A DNA stretch of 64,000 bases from Marinomonas sp. KMM3893. Its GTDB lineage: Bacteria; Pseudomonadota; Gammaproteobacteria; Pseudomonadales; Marinomonadaceae. A program made the position numbers and the translations under genes. The DNA is taken from NCBI RefSeq assembly GCF_004352855.1, contig NZ_SJSC01000005.1:219695-283694 (forward strand), read 5' to 3'. This document shows, piece by piece, positions 54,858-64,000 of this stretch. Position 1 is the stretch's first letter; each line of letters opens with the position of its first letter. The notes below the pieces were generated by a model. That model was given only the letters and a program-made list of their open reading frames with translations, searched no databases and was not told the origin of the DNA.

Positions 54858-55768
54858 GGGATTGATTGTATTTTGTTTTTTATAGATCGTTGGGAAGGCG
54901 TTAAGCCTAAAATATGACAAAAATAGTGTAAGCCTGAATGGTAGGATTGATAGGATCTCGCATGGTAAGAAAGCACTTTTCTGGCTTCATTACCCATCGT
55001 TCTCCAGTTTTTTAAACACTTTATTAATCGCCGCTCATTTGTGGACTCGACCAGCCAACCATTCACTCCATCATGCACACCTCTTCCTGAGTCACTCATA
55101 CACAATGTAAATAAGCCATTGGCATTGGCTATGTCGATCAACAATTCGTAGTTTTCCATTTTCTCAGAAATCAGCAACAAGCCAGACTCTTTAGATGCAA
55201 ACTCACAACGAAAATCTTCTTGCTCCGAAGATATTTTAAGCATTTCGAATTGAGACTCTTCTGACACTCTATGAAAATCAGGGACCATGGGGTCTTCATC
55301 AAAAACCAACACCCTATTTGCCACAATATTTGACGTGCTCATACCAAAATAAATAAAGTCGCTATCAAGCTCTTCATGATCCCAGCTTTTATAATCCATA
55401 AAACGTCTAACCCAAAAACCTATTCGACTCATTTTTGAGGATACGTCTTCTAGGTGATGAGGGAGCCGATTAAAAACTGTTTCACACTTAAGCGCTGGCT
55501 TTAACAGCCTAGCCAATACATTTGCCTCACTGCCAAAGCACATGAGAAGATGAGGTTTATAACGATGAACGTATTCAAGCAATGCTTTCATACTTGGTTT
55601 AATTCTGCCAGCTTGAGGTGCGTGCTCATGATCTATTTGCAGAAACATAGGCTCTATTTGATAGAGGCATAAGGTCTCATCCAGTTCATTCATGAAATGG
55701 ATAAGTGAGCTGCTAGCCTCTCTTGAGTCCCAGAAAACCAAGATACGAAACATATAAATCAATCTCAT
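54854..55768 (-). CDS. Glycosyltransferase-like protein, weakly conserved
   Basis: 304 residues (299 from ATG 55753, MFRILVFWDSRE). No signal peptide. The C-terminal part resembles a family 4 (GT-B) glycosyltransferase: SDSGRGVHDGVNGWLV near residue 228 corresponds to the usual S-x-x-G-x-x-E-x-x-x-x-G-x-NG-x-L region, with the conserved Glu replaced by His-Asp. The N-terminal half is short for GT-B. The protein could be a reduced or inactive relative. Both possible starts have purine-rich stretches upstream. It is alone between msrA (divergent) and the tRNA cluster; its stop codon is inside the tRNA promoter. Confidence 0.65.
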   Translation of the reverse strand: MRLIYMFRILVFWDSREASSSLIHFMNELDETLCLYQIEPMFLQIDHEHAPQAGRIKPSMKALLEYVHRYKPHLLMCFGSEANVLARLLKPALKCETVFNRLPHHLEDVSSKMSRIGFWVRRFMDYKSWDHEELDSDFIYFGMSTSNIVANRVLVFDEDPMVPDFHRVSEESQFEMLKISSEQEDFRCEFASKESGLLLISEKMENYELLIDIANANGLFTLCMSDSGRGVHDGVNGWLVESTNERRLIKCLKNWRTMGNEARKVLSYHARSYQSYHSGLHYFCHILGLTPSQRSIKNKIQSIP

Positions 55769-55916
55769 TTAAACATCTCTTAAGCGTAAACAGCGAATGC
55801 CAATATTTCCACACGCTTGTACGTTGCATTTTGTAATTTAGTTACTATTGACTGTAGTCATATGTTGCTCACGCAGCCCTATTTTCCCACCACAGTTTTC
55901 GACTCGGAGCCAAATC

Positions 55917-56576
55917 ATGTTTAGAAACAGTGAAGAACAGTTAAAAAAATCCACTATGCCGACAAAAGAGACGGCTTTAGTCGGCCGCTCAGAAGCGCTT
56001 TCTATTAGTGGCAAACATGCGGTTAACCATGCATCCTTTTTAAGTCCTATGAAAAGCAATGAAGCAGAAGTCATTTTGGCAATGGGTTGCTTTTGGGGCG
56101 CAGAAAGAAAGTTTTGGAATACGCCAGGGGTACTGGTGACTTCTGTAGGCTACATAGGAGGCTTCACAGAAAACCCTACTTACGAAGAGGTGTGTTCAGG
56201 GCAAACAGGACATACAGAGGCGGTGGCGGTTCGTTTCGATACAAAACAAACTACACTCGAAGCCATTCTTAAAGTATTTTGGGAAAATCACGATCCTACT
56301 CAAGGCATGAGACAGGGTAACGACATTGGCAGCCAATATCGTTCCGCCATTTTTCTAAAAACCCCAGAGGACTTAGCGATAGCGGAAGCGACTAAGGCGT
56401 CTTATCAAAAACAACTCTTAGCCTCCGGTCATGGCATGATCACCACTGAAATAGAGCCATTAAGCACCTACTATTTTGCCGAAGAATACCATCAACAGTA
56501 TCTGCATAAGAACCCAAATGGTTACTGTGGATTAGGTGGTACAGGCATCAGTTGTCCTATTGGCCTCGGCGCTTAA
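55917..56576 (+). CDS. msrA: Peptide-methionine (S)-S-oxide reductase MsrA
   Basis: 219 residues from ATG 55917, with GGAG eight bases before it; the in-frame ATG at 55848 has none. The active-site motif is GCFWGAE with nucleophile Cys58, and an N-terminal extension of about 50 residues (SISGKHAVNHASFLSPM) is typical of E. coli-type MsrA. Conserved EVCSGQTGHTEAV and DIGSQYRSAIF follow, and a resolving Cys lies in GYCGLGGTG near the end. It repairs oxidised methionine in proteins with thioredoxin. Monocistronic, divergent from the glycosyltransferase-like gene. Confidence 0.95.
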   Translation: MFRNSEEQLKKSTMPTKETALVGRSEALSISGKHAVNHASFLSPMKSNEAEVILAMGCFWGAERKFWNTPGVLVTSVGYIGGFTENPTYEEVCSGQTGHTEAVAVRFDTKQTTLEAILKVFWENHDPTQGMRQGNDIGSQYRSAIFLKTPEDLAIAEATKASYQKQLLASGHGMITTEIEPLSTYYFAEEYHQQYLHKNPNGYCGLGGTGISCPIGLGA

Positions 56577-56620
56577 TAAAATCTAGCCACTACCATTTTC
56601 CCTTCTCACCTTCGAGACAT

Positions 56621-56657
56621 AAAAAAACCGAATTAGAAATCTAATTCGGTTTTTTTC
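56621..56657. terminator. Bidirectional terminator between msrA and the adhesin gene
   Basis: AAAACCGAATTAGA and TCTAATTCGGTTTT form a long stem flanked by A-runs on one side and T-runs on the other, so it works for both converging genes. Confidence 0.9.
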
Positions 56658-56673
56658 ACTCAACTAATAATAA

Positions 56674-59600
56674 TTAACCATCAACATTAATAGTGTATTC
56701 AGTATCATTATAAATAACGCTCACTGCATCACCACTGGTGACATTTGACTCATCACCAAATGTTGCAACCGTCTTAGAATCATTTTCATTATTATTAATT
56801 ACCGCTGTAACAGACTCAGATGTTATTGATAAATTTTGATCTAGGTATGCTTGAATATCGTCCTCTCCATCAGGCACATTTAATAGATCAGAAACATCTA
56901 AAACATCTTCCTCAGCATTAAAGTCAGTTAATACATCTGTGGCACTCCACTCATAATTAAGAGCAAATATATCAGAACCCTCACCTCCTGTGAGAGTATC
57001 AACGCCGCCCCCACCTACAAGGTAGTCATTGCCTTCTCCACCATCAACCTTATCTACGCCGTCACCACTATCTAGATAATCATTACCTGAACCACCGATG
57101 AGCGTGTCGTTATCCCCTCCTCCATAAAGAACATCATCACCGGCACCACCATCTAAGTAGTCATTTTGGTAACCAGCATCTAAATAGTCATTACCTTCGC
57201 CACCATACAGATTATCATTCCCTGATTGACCTACGAGTAGATCATCTCCTGAATCTCCATATAAAGTATCGTTCTGAGAGCCACCATCTAAATAGTCATT
57301 ACCTTCGCCACCATGTAAGGTGTCATCACTTGATTCACCTTGTAACCAATCATCTCCGGCATCGCCATATAGAGTGTCACTGTCGCTACCACCTAATACT
57401 TTATCATTACCCTTTCCACCATATAATGTGTCATCGCCCGATTGACCTTCAATGAGATCATTCCCATCTAGTCCATCAACAACATCATTCTTATTACCAC
57501 TTCTTATAGTATCGTTACTCTCAGTACCTTTAATTGTATTAGGATCATTTAGATCTATACCGTTAGTTGCTTCAGTGTTCTCTCCACCACGAATATTTTT
57601 ACCGTACTGGTTTACTTCATCAGTATGAGCTGCTTTTAGTTCTTCCTCAGAAGACCAAGACCCTGAAGTACTGGTTCCACTCGAAGCATCCGTGCCGGTA
57701 TCAGACCCATCATCCCCTCCCACCACATCATCAGTCGTGTCTGTGATAATATCTGACACATCGGTTACAACAGCAGTCGTTGGGTAAGCATCACTGCCTA
57801 AAACTTGATACTCCCCTAATAATCCTCCTACTTCTTTTGCTAGAGACACACTCAACTGATAAGCGCCTCCTTGATCCCAGTAGACTATTTCAATAGGTAG
57901 CTCGCCACTTTCTGTCACTGTAAAGGTAAAGGTATCTGTGGCAACGGCTTGAATATGATCGACCGCCGCGACACTCTCTCCGTTGATTTTGATTTGATAA
58001 CCATCATCTGCCGATACTTTAATACTGTATGCGCCAGCTGCTAATGACACACTGCCTGTTAATTTCACTACAGAATCTTCTGTACTTTTCTGATCGACAT
58101 AAGTTAAAGAGGACGAATCGCTTCCTAACCAAGAATCCAAATTAGAACCGCTACCTAGATTATTATAAGCCTGTTCATAATCCACATTGGTAGAAATGAA
58201 AGTAGCATTGGCCGATTGATTCGCAATGATACTTTCCGCTTGTGCGATTGTGGTTAAATTACCGTCTGTCGAATCATCGTAGTTATAGAAGCTTCCACTC
58301 AGCCCAGACACTGTTGTTGTGGCTCCTGTATCAGCATCAGGGCCGCTCACCGTAATAGACAAGGTATTCTCAACCGAGTCACCATCACCATCTACTACGC
58401 TATAACTGTATTCAACAACCTGTGAACCGGTATCTCCCAAAGCGCTTACAAGAGCATCGCTTGGCGTGAAGCTATATGAGCCGTTTTCATTGACGACCAA
58501 TGTGCCGTTATCATCACTCGTATTGCTAGCAACCACTGAGTCCAACCCATCCGCACCAGCGTCTGTATTAAGAGTACCGGTTAACACATATTCTTCCGCT
58601 GAACTTGAGTCTGTCAGTTCAACATGGGCAGCGACTGAATAACTTACCGTTGCTTCTTCTGGTGTAGTCACGGTATTCACTACTACGCCGTTCACTAAGA
58701 AACCATCAAGATAAACAGTGTAACTTGTACCGTTAACCTCAACAGTGGTACTTGATGAAGCAAGCGTTAAAGTGTCACCAGAAGCAATATCAACAGTGTT
58801 GCTAGTTTCATTTTCAGTAAATAAAGATGAAAGAGACACTGTTTTCTCTTCTCCATCAATCATCATGGTCACGTCTACATTGAAGTAAGCTGAGTCAAAG
58901 CTATCTGCAATCGTCTGAGATCCATAAGAACCGATAAGACCATCATTTTTGTGAGTAATATTTGCAACAACAACGCTATCATCGAAACTAATATTCGAAG
59001 AAAAGTCAACGACTTCAGTTGCATCAAGGGAGCTTTCACCTGCACCAAATACCTGAACATTATTTAGGTCACCTACACTATTGCCCCAAGAAACCTTTTC
59101 ATCATATGTATCTAAATCAGTACTTTCAGCATTAGAAGTCCCAATGCGATTATGACCATCTGTAAACACAACATCAGAGAACCCTGATGCAATCTTAGAG
59201 ATAGAAAAAGTACTAGCGCTCAGCAGCAGCTCTGCTTCAGTCGTAACCGAAGTAGGAGCGTCATCTTCAATGACGGCGGTTACCATGCTAGTCGTTGTTG
59301 ACGTGCCATCATTAACCGCCACGCCAAATTGAATAGAAAGCGAATCATCTGCTGTCGTATTAGGCTGATCAACAGGTCCATTCAATGTGACCGTGTAAGA
59401 GCCTTCGCCACTGCTATTCACATCACCAAGCGTAACAGTAACAATATCGTCACCATTCGCAGAGCCGATCAAATCTCCACTGTCCGTTAGAGCCCAGACC
59501 AACGCAACACCACCAGAGGTATAAGTCTCTGTCGGCGCAGCCAATGATACGGATAGATCATCTCCGTCTGCATCACTGACGGTAAAGGTTCCTGTCGAAC

Positions 59601-62600
59601 TAGTTATACCTGTTGTTGAGTCCTCTAAACCTTTTTCAGATACGGTCACAGACTCATCATTAAGGGTAATCACTGGCGCATCATCCACGCTATTAACCGT
59701 TAAGCTGACCGTTGCTGGATTTGAAACTAGGCCATTATTGTCTTCAACAGTATATTCGAAGCTGTCATTGCCATTGTAATGCTCATTTGGCGTATAGGTG
59801 ACTTTGCCCGTTTCCGAATTAACAGACACTGTGCCATGCTCGGGTTGAGTAGTAATCACAACACTTGTTGGATCTATAGTACCGTCTACATCGGTATCGT
59901 TAGCAAGAACATCTATAGTGATTGAGGCATCTTCATCAGTCGCAATAGCACCTTCTGTTAAATCGCTATCAAGGAGGTCAGCAAACTTGCTTGTCAAACT
60001 GACTGTACCATCTTCAGATACATCACTAGGATCAAAGATCACACCAGTTGTCGTTTCACTTCCATCCGCTTGCAAAGTAGTTAAAGTAACTTCATCTGAT
60101 ACGGCTTGAGAGACTGTCATATTCTGAACAACATAAGTGCCAGTCCCACCCGTTGTCGTGAGAACAAAGTAATCTACCGCTTGATCCGTTATGAATGTAT
60201 AAGTTTCCTCATAGTTACCATTCTGTCTATAACCACCGTCGGTACTTATCTCCTCACCATCTGATGTATAAGCCGTTATAGAAACTTTGGTTGAATTAGA
60301 GTGCCCTCCATCAAAATATCCGCCCAGTCCATCTAATGTGAAAGAGATTTTATTGATAGCAATATTGGATGAGTCAATATCAACTCTAAGGAATTCATCT
60401 CCACTTAATCCGCTGTGATTATCATTGCCGATACCATGTCCTTGATGACTTTTACCATTCACAGCCGTTAAATCACCACTAGAAACAGATGTTGTTACCG
60501 TTAACTCAGGCGTGCCATCTTCATTTGAATCAAATGACTTAACCGCTTTGCCATCTACAAGGTCGCCCCAATCACTCACCGATGCAGTACCGTCAAAACT
60601 ACTTGTCGATGGGTTAGAATCAATTGAACCTACAGTAAACTCAATAGAATCATCGATATTGTCATCCGGAATAAAACGCACTTCAGAATCAGAACCGTAG
60701 GTAACACCCACAGTCATCTCAACCCAATTGCCGTCAGTATTTTGCACCTGCATTGTTCCGTACTCAGGTAATTCATCAAGACGAATCCCTGTATCGTAAG
60801 TCATAGTAGAGTCATCAGTCGCCACTGGCGCGTCGTTTGTGCCTGTCACGGTAATCGTCAAGGTCGTTTCAGTTGTTGCACCTTTATCATCCGTTACCGT
60901 CACTGGCACTTCGACTAGTTGTTTCTCTCCAGCTGCCAAACTATCGTAAGATGACGCATCAAAACTGTAAGATCCATCCGATTTCAACGTCAAGCCTGCA
61001 ACATCGGATGTCGTGCTGAACGACAACGCTGCTCCATCCGCTAGATCCACATCGTTGGCACTGATGGTGCCTGTGATAGTGTGATTTTCCGTTACAGAGT
61101 CCACTTTCGCGGTAGCCGTCGGCACATCGTTTGTACCAGTAACCGTGATGGTTAAAGTAGTTGTGTCAGTCGCACCTTTATCATCAGTAACAGTGATAGG
61201 AATTTCTAGTTCAAGCTCTTCACCATCCTTAAGGCTGTCATAAGAAGAAGCATCAAACGCATAAGTACCATTTGAATTAAGCATCAAACCAGCCACGATG
61301 GCCGTCGTACTAAACGTCAAGTTTGCAGTACTAGGAAGATCTGCATCATTTGCTGTAATAGAACCTGTAATTCTTGAATCTTCATCGACGGAATCATTTT
61401 TGGCCTCTGCGACTGGGGCTTCATTAGCCGCCAATGCTGTCGCCGTGGCTTCTGAAGAAGTGTTACCCGCTGCATCCGTGATCGTCGCTTTGATCGTCGC
61501 TTCTGGTTCGAGTTCAACCGTCACTTCACCTGCGGCGATTTCGCCGGCAGACAAGCTATACGTTTCACCGTTGATGGTTAAGGTATCGGTTTCGGAATCG
61601 AAGTCGTCTGGCAAGCTCACTGTTGCTGTGACTGTGCCATTTTCTCCAAGTTCTTCCGCGTTATAAACGCCATCTTCATTCGTATCGCCTGCGATCGAAA
61701 TAGCTGGAGAGCCGACAGAATTGTCTATTGTCACGTCTTGCATGATTTTGGTTTCGTTGCCCGCCACATCTACCGCTTTAACTGTCAGATCGTTCGAACC
61801 TTCGTCCAATGCCGCTGGAATCGTGATGCTGTAATTTCCATCCGTATCCGCCGTCACCGCATCGGTTGTCTGCTCTGTACCTGATGCATCTGTGTACGTG
61901 ATCGTAACAGTCGCACCCGCTTCAGTCTGACCCGCTATTGTTGGTGTGGCGTTATTTGTAATCGAGTCATCATTCGAACCACTGTTAGTCGCGTCCGTGA
62001 TGTCAGCAGTTAAGCTACTCACTGACGTATCAACAGTTACGTTTTGCGTTATCGTCGTTTCGTTGCCCGCCACATCTACCGCTTTAACTGTCAGATCGTT
62101 CGAACCTTCGTCCAATGCCGCTGGAATCGTGATGCTGTAATTTCCATCCGCATCCGCCGTCACCGCATCGGTTGTCTGCTCTGTACCTGATGCATCTGTG
62201 TACGTGATCGTAACAGTCGCACCCGCTTCCGTTTGACCCGCTATTGTTGGTGTGGCGTTATTAGTAATAGAGTCATCGTTCGAGCCACTGTTAGTCGCGT
62301 CCGTGATGTCCGACGTCAAGGTACTCACCGACGTATCTACTAGAGCACTGTCTGTGCCTACGCCACCTCCAGTAGAAAGCGATGCGCTCACTTCTAATGT
62401 TTCGCCTTCCGTAACAGCAATGTCAGATACAAAAACAGAACCATTAGCTATATCGTCCGAGTTAAGTGTAATCACCTGATCGGCTTCACCATTATTGCTA
62501 GTAACATTGATCGTATCGCCAACCTTCGCACCTATTGGTAAGTCGATAGAGACTGTCACACTGCCATCAGCCTCACCAGAATTTAACAATCCATCATTAT

Positions 62601-64000
62601 TAGTATCGTTAGTAATCGCGACCGTTGGAGTGAAGAGCTCATCAATGGTGTATGTCATTCCATCAATTTTGACGTTTTCTACATCAATCAACAGAACCAC
62701 GTCACCCGTATCACCACGAGTAATTTGTAGGTTTCCATTATCATCCACAACAAACGTCGCCTGACTCGCATCAAAGTTCTGGAAAATAACCGTATCAACA
62801 CCAGCCCCACCATCAATAGTCAAACCATCATTGGTATCATCTCCAGTAATCGTAATTTGATCATTACCAGAACCAGACAATACATAATCGTCACCTACTT
62901 CTGTGGCTACTGCAGCCGACGTTCCATGCCAATAATGTGCCGTATTGGAATCCGCACTTACATTTCCAGCCGCATCTGTTTGAGTAGCCTTAAAGAACTC
63001 ATTGTCATTGGCCTGAACATCAGTCAAGTTCGATACATCAGCAGTCCAATTACCATTCTCATCAACAACTATTGAAAGGCCTTCAACCTCGACATATTCA
63101 CCCGTTTGAGTGTTGTTACCATTACTAGATGATCCAGAGATAACGTGTAAAGTGATCGACGTACCAGGCTCTCCAGTGCCATGTAAAGTCACGGTTGAGT
63201 AATCAGAATTGGCTGAGTCATCAGTGATGTTCGTGATAACAGGAGCATCGATTAATGTATCTACGGTTACGTCTTGCGTGGTCGTGCTTTCATTACCCGC
63301 CACATCGACCGCTTTAATGCTCAGGGTGTTTGGGCCCTCCGCCAACGCACTCTCAATCGCGATAGTGTAATTACCATCCGCATCCGCTGTCACCGCATCG
63401 GTCGTATACTCTGTGCCTGACGCATCCGTGTACGTGATCGTCACGCTTGCACCCGCTTCCGTCACGCCACTGATCGCTGGAGTAGTATCATTAGTGATCG
63501 TGTCGTCGTTCGATCCACTATTAGTTTCATCCGTAATGTCCGACGTCAAGTCGCCGATTTGTGTATCAACCACGATATCTTGAGTCGCTTCCTGGCTGTT
63601 GCCTGCAACGTCCGTCACCGTCGCTGTCACGCTGTAATCGCCGTCAGCAAGCTCAGTACCCGTCACATCCAACGTCCACGTGCCATCTTCTGCGATGGTC
63701 AACGCCGCGTCGTCTGCGGTGTAGTCTGTGTCATTGAAGCTCACGGTTAGGCTGTCGCCATCCGCCAACTCAACGCTACCTGTGATCGTCAAGGTGTTGT
63801 CGGTGGTGATGAAGTCACCCGCGGTGCCTGTGTCATCACTGATGCTGTCGATCGTCACCGCGGCGGTTGTGTCATCGCCGTCGCCGATTTGTGTATCAAC
63901 CACGATATCTTGAGTCGCTTCCTGGCTGTTGCCTGCAACGTCCGTCACCGTCGCTGTCACGCTGTAATCGCCGTCAGCAAGCTCAGTACCCGTCACATCC
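56674..64000 (-). CDS. Giant RTX adhesin with Ig-like, VCBS and PA14 domains; N-terminus outside window
   Basis: At least 2440 residues; the frame is open at the right edge. Reading N to C: tandem Ig-like repeats with DTSV/DTQIG linkers (64000 to about 61450); two VCBS-like repeats (61430-60820); a linker with a Ca-adhesin-like region (60800-60000); a cadherin/Ig-like repeat ending NSVDDAP (59960-59690); a T1SS-143-type repeat (59690-59270); another VCBS copy (58600-58340); a PA14 lectin-like domain (about 58310-57835). Then come about 15 RTX nonapeptides such as GGEGNDYLDGG (57520-56960) that bind calcium, and a C-terminal type I secretion signal region. Likely a cell-surface adhesin. PA14 plus RTX recalls the Marinomonas primoryensis ice-binding adhesin, but no ice-binding domain is visible here. 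Confidence 0.92.
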   Translation of the reverse strand, partial: DVTGTELADGDYSVTATVTDVAGNSQEATQDIVVDTQIGDGDDTTAAVTIDSISDDTGTAGDFITTDNTLTITGSVELADGDSLTVSFNDTDYTADDAALTIAEDGTWTLDVTGTELADGDYSVTATVTDVAGNSQEATQDIVVDTQIGDLTSDITDETNSGSNDDTITNDTTPAISGVTEAGASVTITYTDASGTEYTTDAVTADADGNYTIAIESALAEGPNTLSIKAVDVAGNESTTTQDVTVDTLIDAPVITNITDDSANSDYSTVTLHGTGEPGTSITLHVISGSSSNGNNTQTGEYVEVEGLSIVVDENGNWTADVSNLTDVQANDNEFFKATQTDAAGNVSADSNTAHYWHGTSAAVATEVGDDYVLSGSGNDQITITGDDTNDGLTIDGGAGVDTVIFQNFDASQATFVVDDNGNLQITRGDTGDVVLLIDVENVKIDGMTYTIDELFTPTVAITNDTNNDGLLNSGEADGSVTVSIDLPIGAKVGDTINVTSNNGEADQVITLNSDDIANGSVFVSDIAVTEGETLEVSASLSTGGGVGTDSALVDTSVSTLTSDITDATNSGSNDDSITNNATPTIAGQTEAGATVTITYTDASGTEQTTDAVTADADGNYSITIPAALDEGSNDLTVKAVDVAGNETTITQNVTVDTSVSSLTADITDATNSGSNDDSITNNATPTIAGQTEAGATVTITYTDASGTEQTTDAVTADTDGNYSITIPAALDEGSNDLTVKAVDVAGNETKIMQDVTIDNSVGSPAISIAGDTNEDGVYNAEELGENGTVTATVSLPDDFDSETDTLTINGETYSLSAGEIAAGEVTVELEPEATIKATITDAAGNTSSEATATALAANEAPVAEAKNDSVDEDSRITGSITANDADLPSTANLTFSTTAIVAGLMLNSNGTYAFDASSYDSLKDGEELELEIPITVTDDKGATDTTTLTITVTGTNDVPTATAKVDSVTENHTITGTISANDVDLADGAALSFSTTSDVAGLTLKSDGSYSFDASSYDSLAAGEKQLVEVPVTVTDDKGATTETTLTITVTGTNDAPVATDDSTMTYDTGIRLDELPEYGTMQVQNTDGNWVEMTVGVTYGSDSEVRFIPDDNIDDSIEFTVGSIDSNPSTSSFDGTASVSDWGDLVDGKAVKSFDSNEDGTPELTVTTSVSSGDLTAVNGKSHQGHGIGNDNHSGLSGDEFLRVDIDSSNIAINKISFTLDGLGGYFDGGHSNSTKVSITAYTSDGEEISTDGGYRQNGNYEETYTFITDQAVDYFVLTTTGGTGTYVVQNMTVSQAVSDEVTLTTLQADGSETTTGVIFDPSDVSEDGTVSLTSKFADLLDSDLTEGAIATDEDASITIDVLANDTDVDGTIDPTSVVITTQPEHGTVSVNSETGKVTYTPNEHYNGNDSFEYTVEDNNGLVSNPATVSLTVNSVDDAPVITLNDESVTVSEKGLEDSTTGITSSTGTFTVSDADGDDLSVSLAAPTETYTSGGVALVWALTDSGDLIGSANGDDIVTVTLGDVNSSGEGSYTVTLNGPVDQPNTTADDSLSIQFGVAVNDGTSTTTSMVTAVIEDDAPTSVTTEAELLLSASTFSISKIASGFSDVVFTDGHNRIGTSNAESTDLDTYDEKVSWGNSVGDLNNVQVFGAGESSLDATEVVDFSSNISFDDSVVVANITHKNDGLIGSYGSQTIADSFDSAYFNVDVTMMIDGEEKTVSLSSLFTENETSNTVDIASGDTLTLASSSTTVEVNGTSYTVYLDGFLVNGVVVNTVTTPEEATVSYSVAAHVELTDSSSAEEYVLTGTLNTDAGADGLDSVVASNTSDDNGTLVVNENGSYSFTPSDALVSALGDTGSQVVEYSYSVVDGDGDSVENTLSITVSGPDADTGATTTVSGLSGSFYNYDDSTDGNLTTIAQAESIIANQSANATFISTNVDYEQAYNNLGSGSNLDSWLGSDSSSLTYVDQKSTEDSVVKLTGSVSLAAGAYSIKVSADDGYQIKINGESVAAVDHIQAVATDTFTFTVTESGELPIEIVYWDQGGAYQLSVSLAKEVGGLLGEYQVLGSDAYPTTAVVTDVSDIITDTTDDVVGGDDGSDTGTDASSGTSTSGSWSSEEELKAAHTDEVNQYGKNIRGGENTEATNGIDLNDPNTIKGTESNDTIRSGNKNDVVDGLDGNDLIEGQSGDDTLYGGKGNDKVLGGSDSDTLYGDAGDDWLQGESSDDTLHGGEGNDYLDGGSQNDTLYGDSGDDLLVGQSGNDNLYGGEGNDYLDAGYQNDYLDGGAGDDVLYGGGDNDTLIGGSGNDYLDSGDGVDKVDGGEGNDYLVGGGGVDTLTGGEGSDIFALNYEWSATDVLTDFNAEEDVLDVSDLLNVPDGEDDIQAYLDQNLSITSESVTAVINNNENDSKTVATFGDESNVTSGDAVSVIYNDTEYTINVDG
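61447..62340 (-). repeat. Near-identical 306-bp (102-codon) Ig-like repeats in the adhesin
   Basis: Two adjacent units (offset 306 bases) are almost identical over long stretches: the segment starting GTTTCGTTGCCCGCCACATC occurs at 61751 and 62057. Each encodes the domain with TEAGATVTITYTDASGTEQT. A third, more diverged relative lies at 63250-63550. Confidence 0.88.
63550..64000 (-). repeat. 330-bp (110-codon) tandem repeat running off the right edge
   Basis: The segment TCGCCGATTTGTGTATCAAC is found at 63551 and again at 63881, and the sequences that follow are identical as far as the window reaches. The encoded unit contains GSVELADGDSLTVSFNDTDY. The copy number beyond the edge is unknown. 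Confidence 0.9.

Overview
The window is chromosomal DNA of a heterotrophic marine gammaproteobacterium. The gene set points to the Oceanospirillales, and Marinomonas is my best guess: a taurine-to-sulfoacetate locus of the Neptuniibacter type, many TRAP/ABC/NCS1 uptake systems each with its own LysR, LacI or MocR regulator, aromatic catabolism by 4,5-cleavage, and a giant PA14/RTX surface adhesin. The genus is inferred from gene content, not from a marker gene. No transposase, integrase, phage gene or CRISPR array was seen.

Layout. 1-5.6 kb: aromatic catabolism (partial pobA, LysR, ligA-ligB, a coniferyl-alcohol-dehydrogenase-like SDR, a vanillin-dehydrogenase-like ALDH). 5.8-9.3 kb: a diguanylate cyclase, an Lrp regulator and a divergent Gate-domain membrane protein. 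9.4-15.9 kb: one operon (LacI regulator, ABC importer, GH63-type hydrolase) probably for glucosyl- or mannosylglycerate, with two mirror-image LacI operators around its promoter. 16.1-21.2 kb: an uncharacterised NCS1 permease/DUF917/hydantoinase-like operon with a divergent LysR. 21.3-28 kb: sulfide and persulfide oxidation (persulfide dioxygenase, DUF442-SQOR fusion, SulP) reading from a sigma-54 promoter, facing a FisR-type activator, followed by a peroxiredoxin. 28.3-37.7 kb: TRAP transporter, HpcH/HpaI-like lyase, ThDP enzyme, carbamoylase-like hydrolase, ALDH and LysR, a catabolic module whose substrate I cannot name. 38.2-39 kb: a LigF-like GST beside a porin remnant.

39-44.5 kb: taurine-nitrogen assimilation with sulfoacetate release (TauR, Tpa, SafD, SafE). 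44.8-50.2 kb: putrescine metabolism (AguB, PuuB, PuuA and a GuaA-like amidotransferase where PuuD would be expected). 50.9-52.4 kb: an NhaC-family antiporter. 52.9-54.8 kb: five tandem initiator tRNA-fMet genes followed by an array of at least 16 short repeats derived from the 3' end of that same tRNA, with the T-loop replaced by a hairpin. This is the most unusual structure in the window. 54.85-56.6 kb: a short glycosyltransferase-like gene whose stop codon lies in the -35 box of the tRNA promoter, then msrA. 56.7-64 kb: the C-terminal part of a very large RTX adhesin that runs off the right edge.

How the parts connect: the modules mostly recover carbon, nitrogen and sulfur from marine dissolved organic matter (lignin-type aromatics, compatible solutes, taurine, polyamines, ureido compounds). 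Each is controlled locally by a regulator encoded next to it. Starts were adjusted where a ribosome binding site or family alignment favoured an internal codon.
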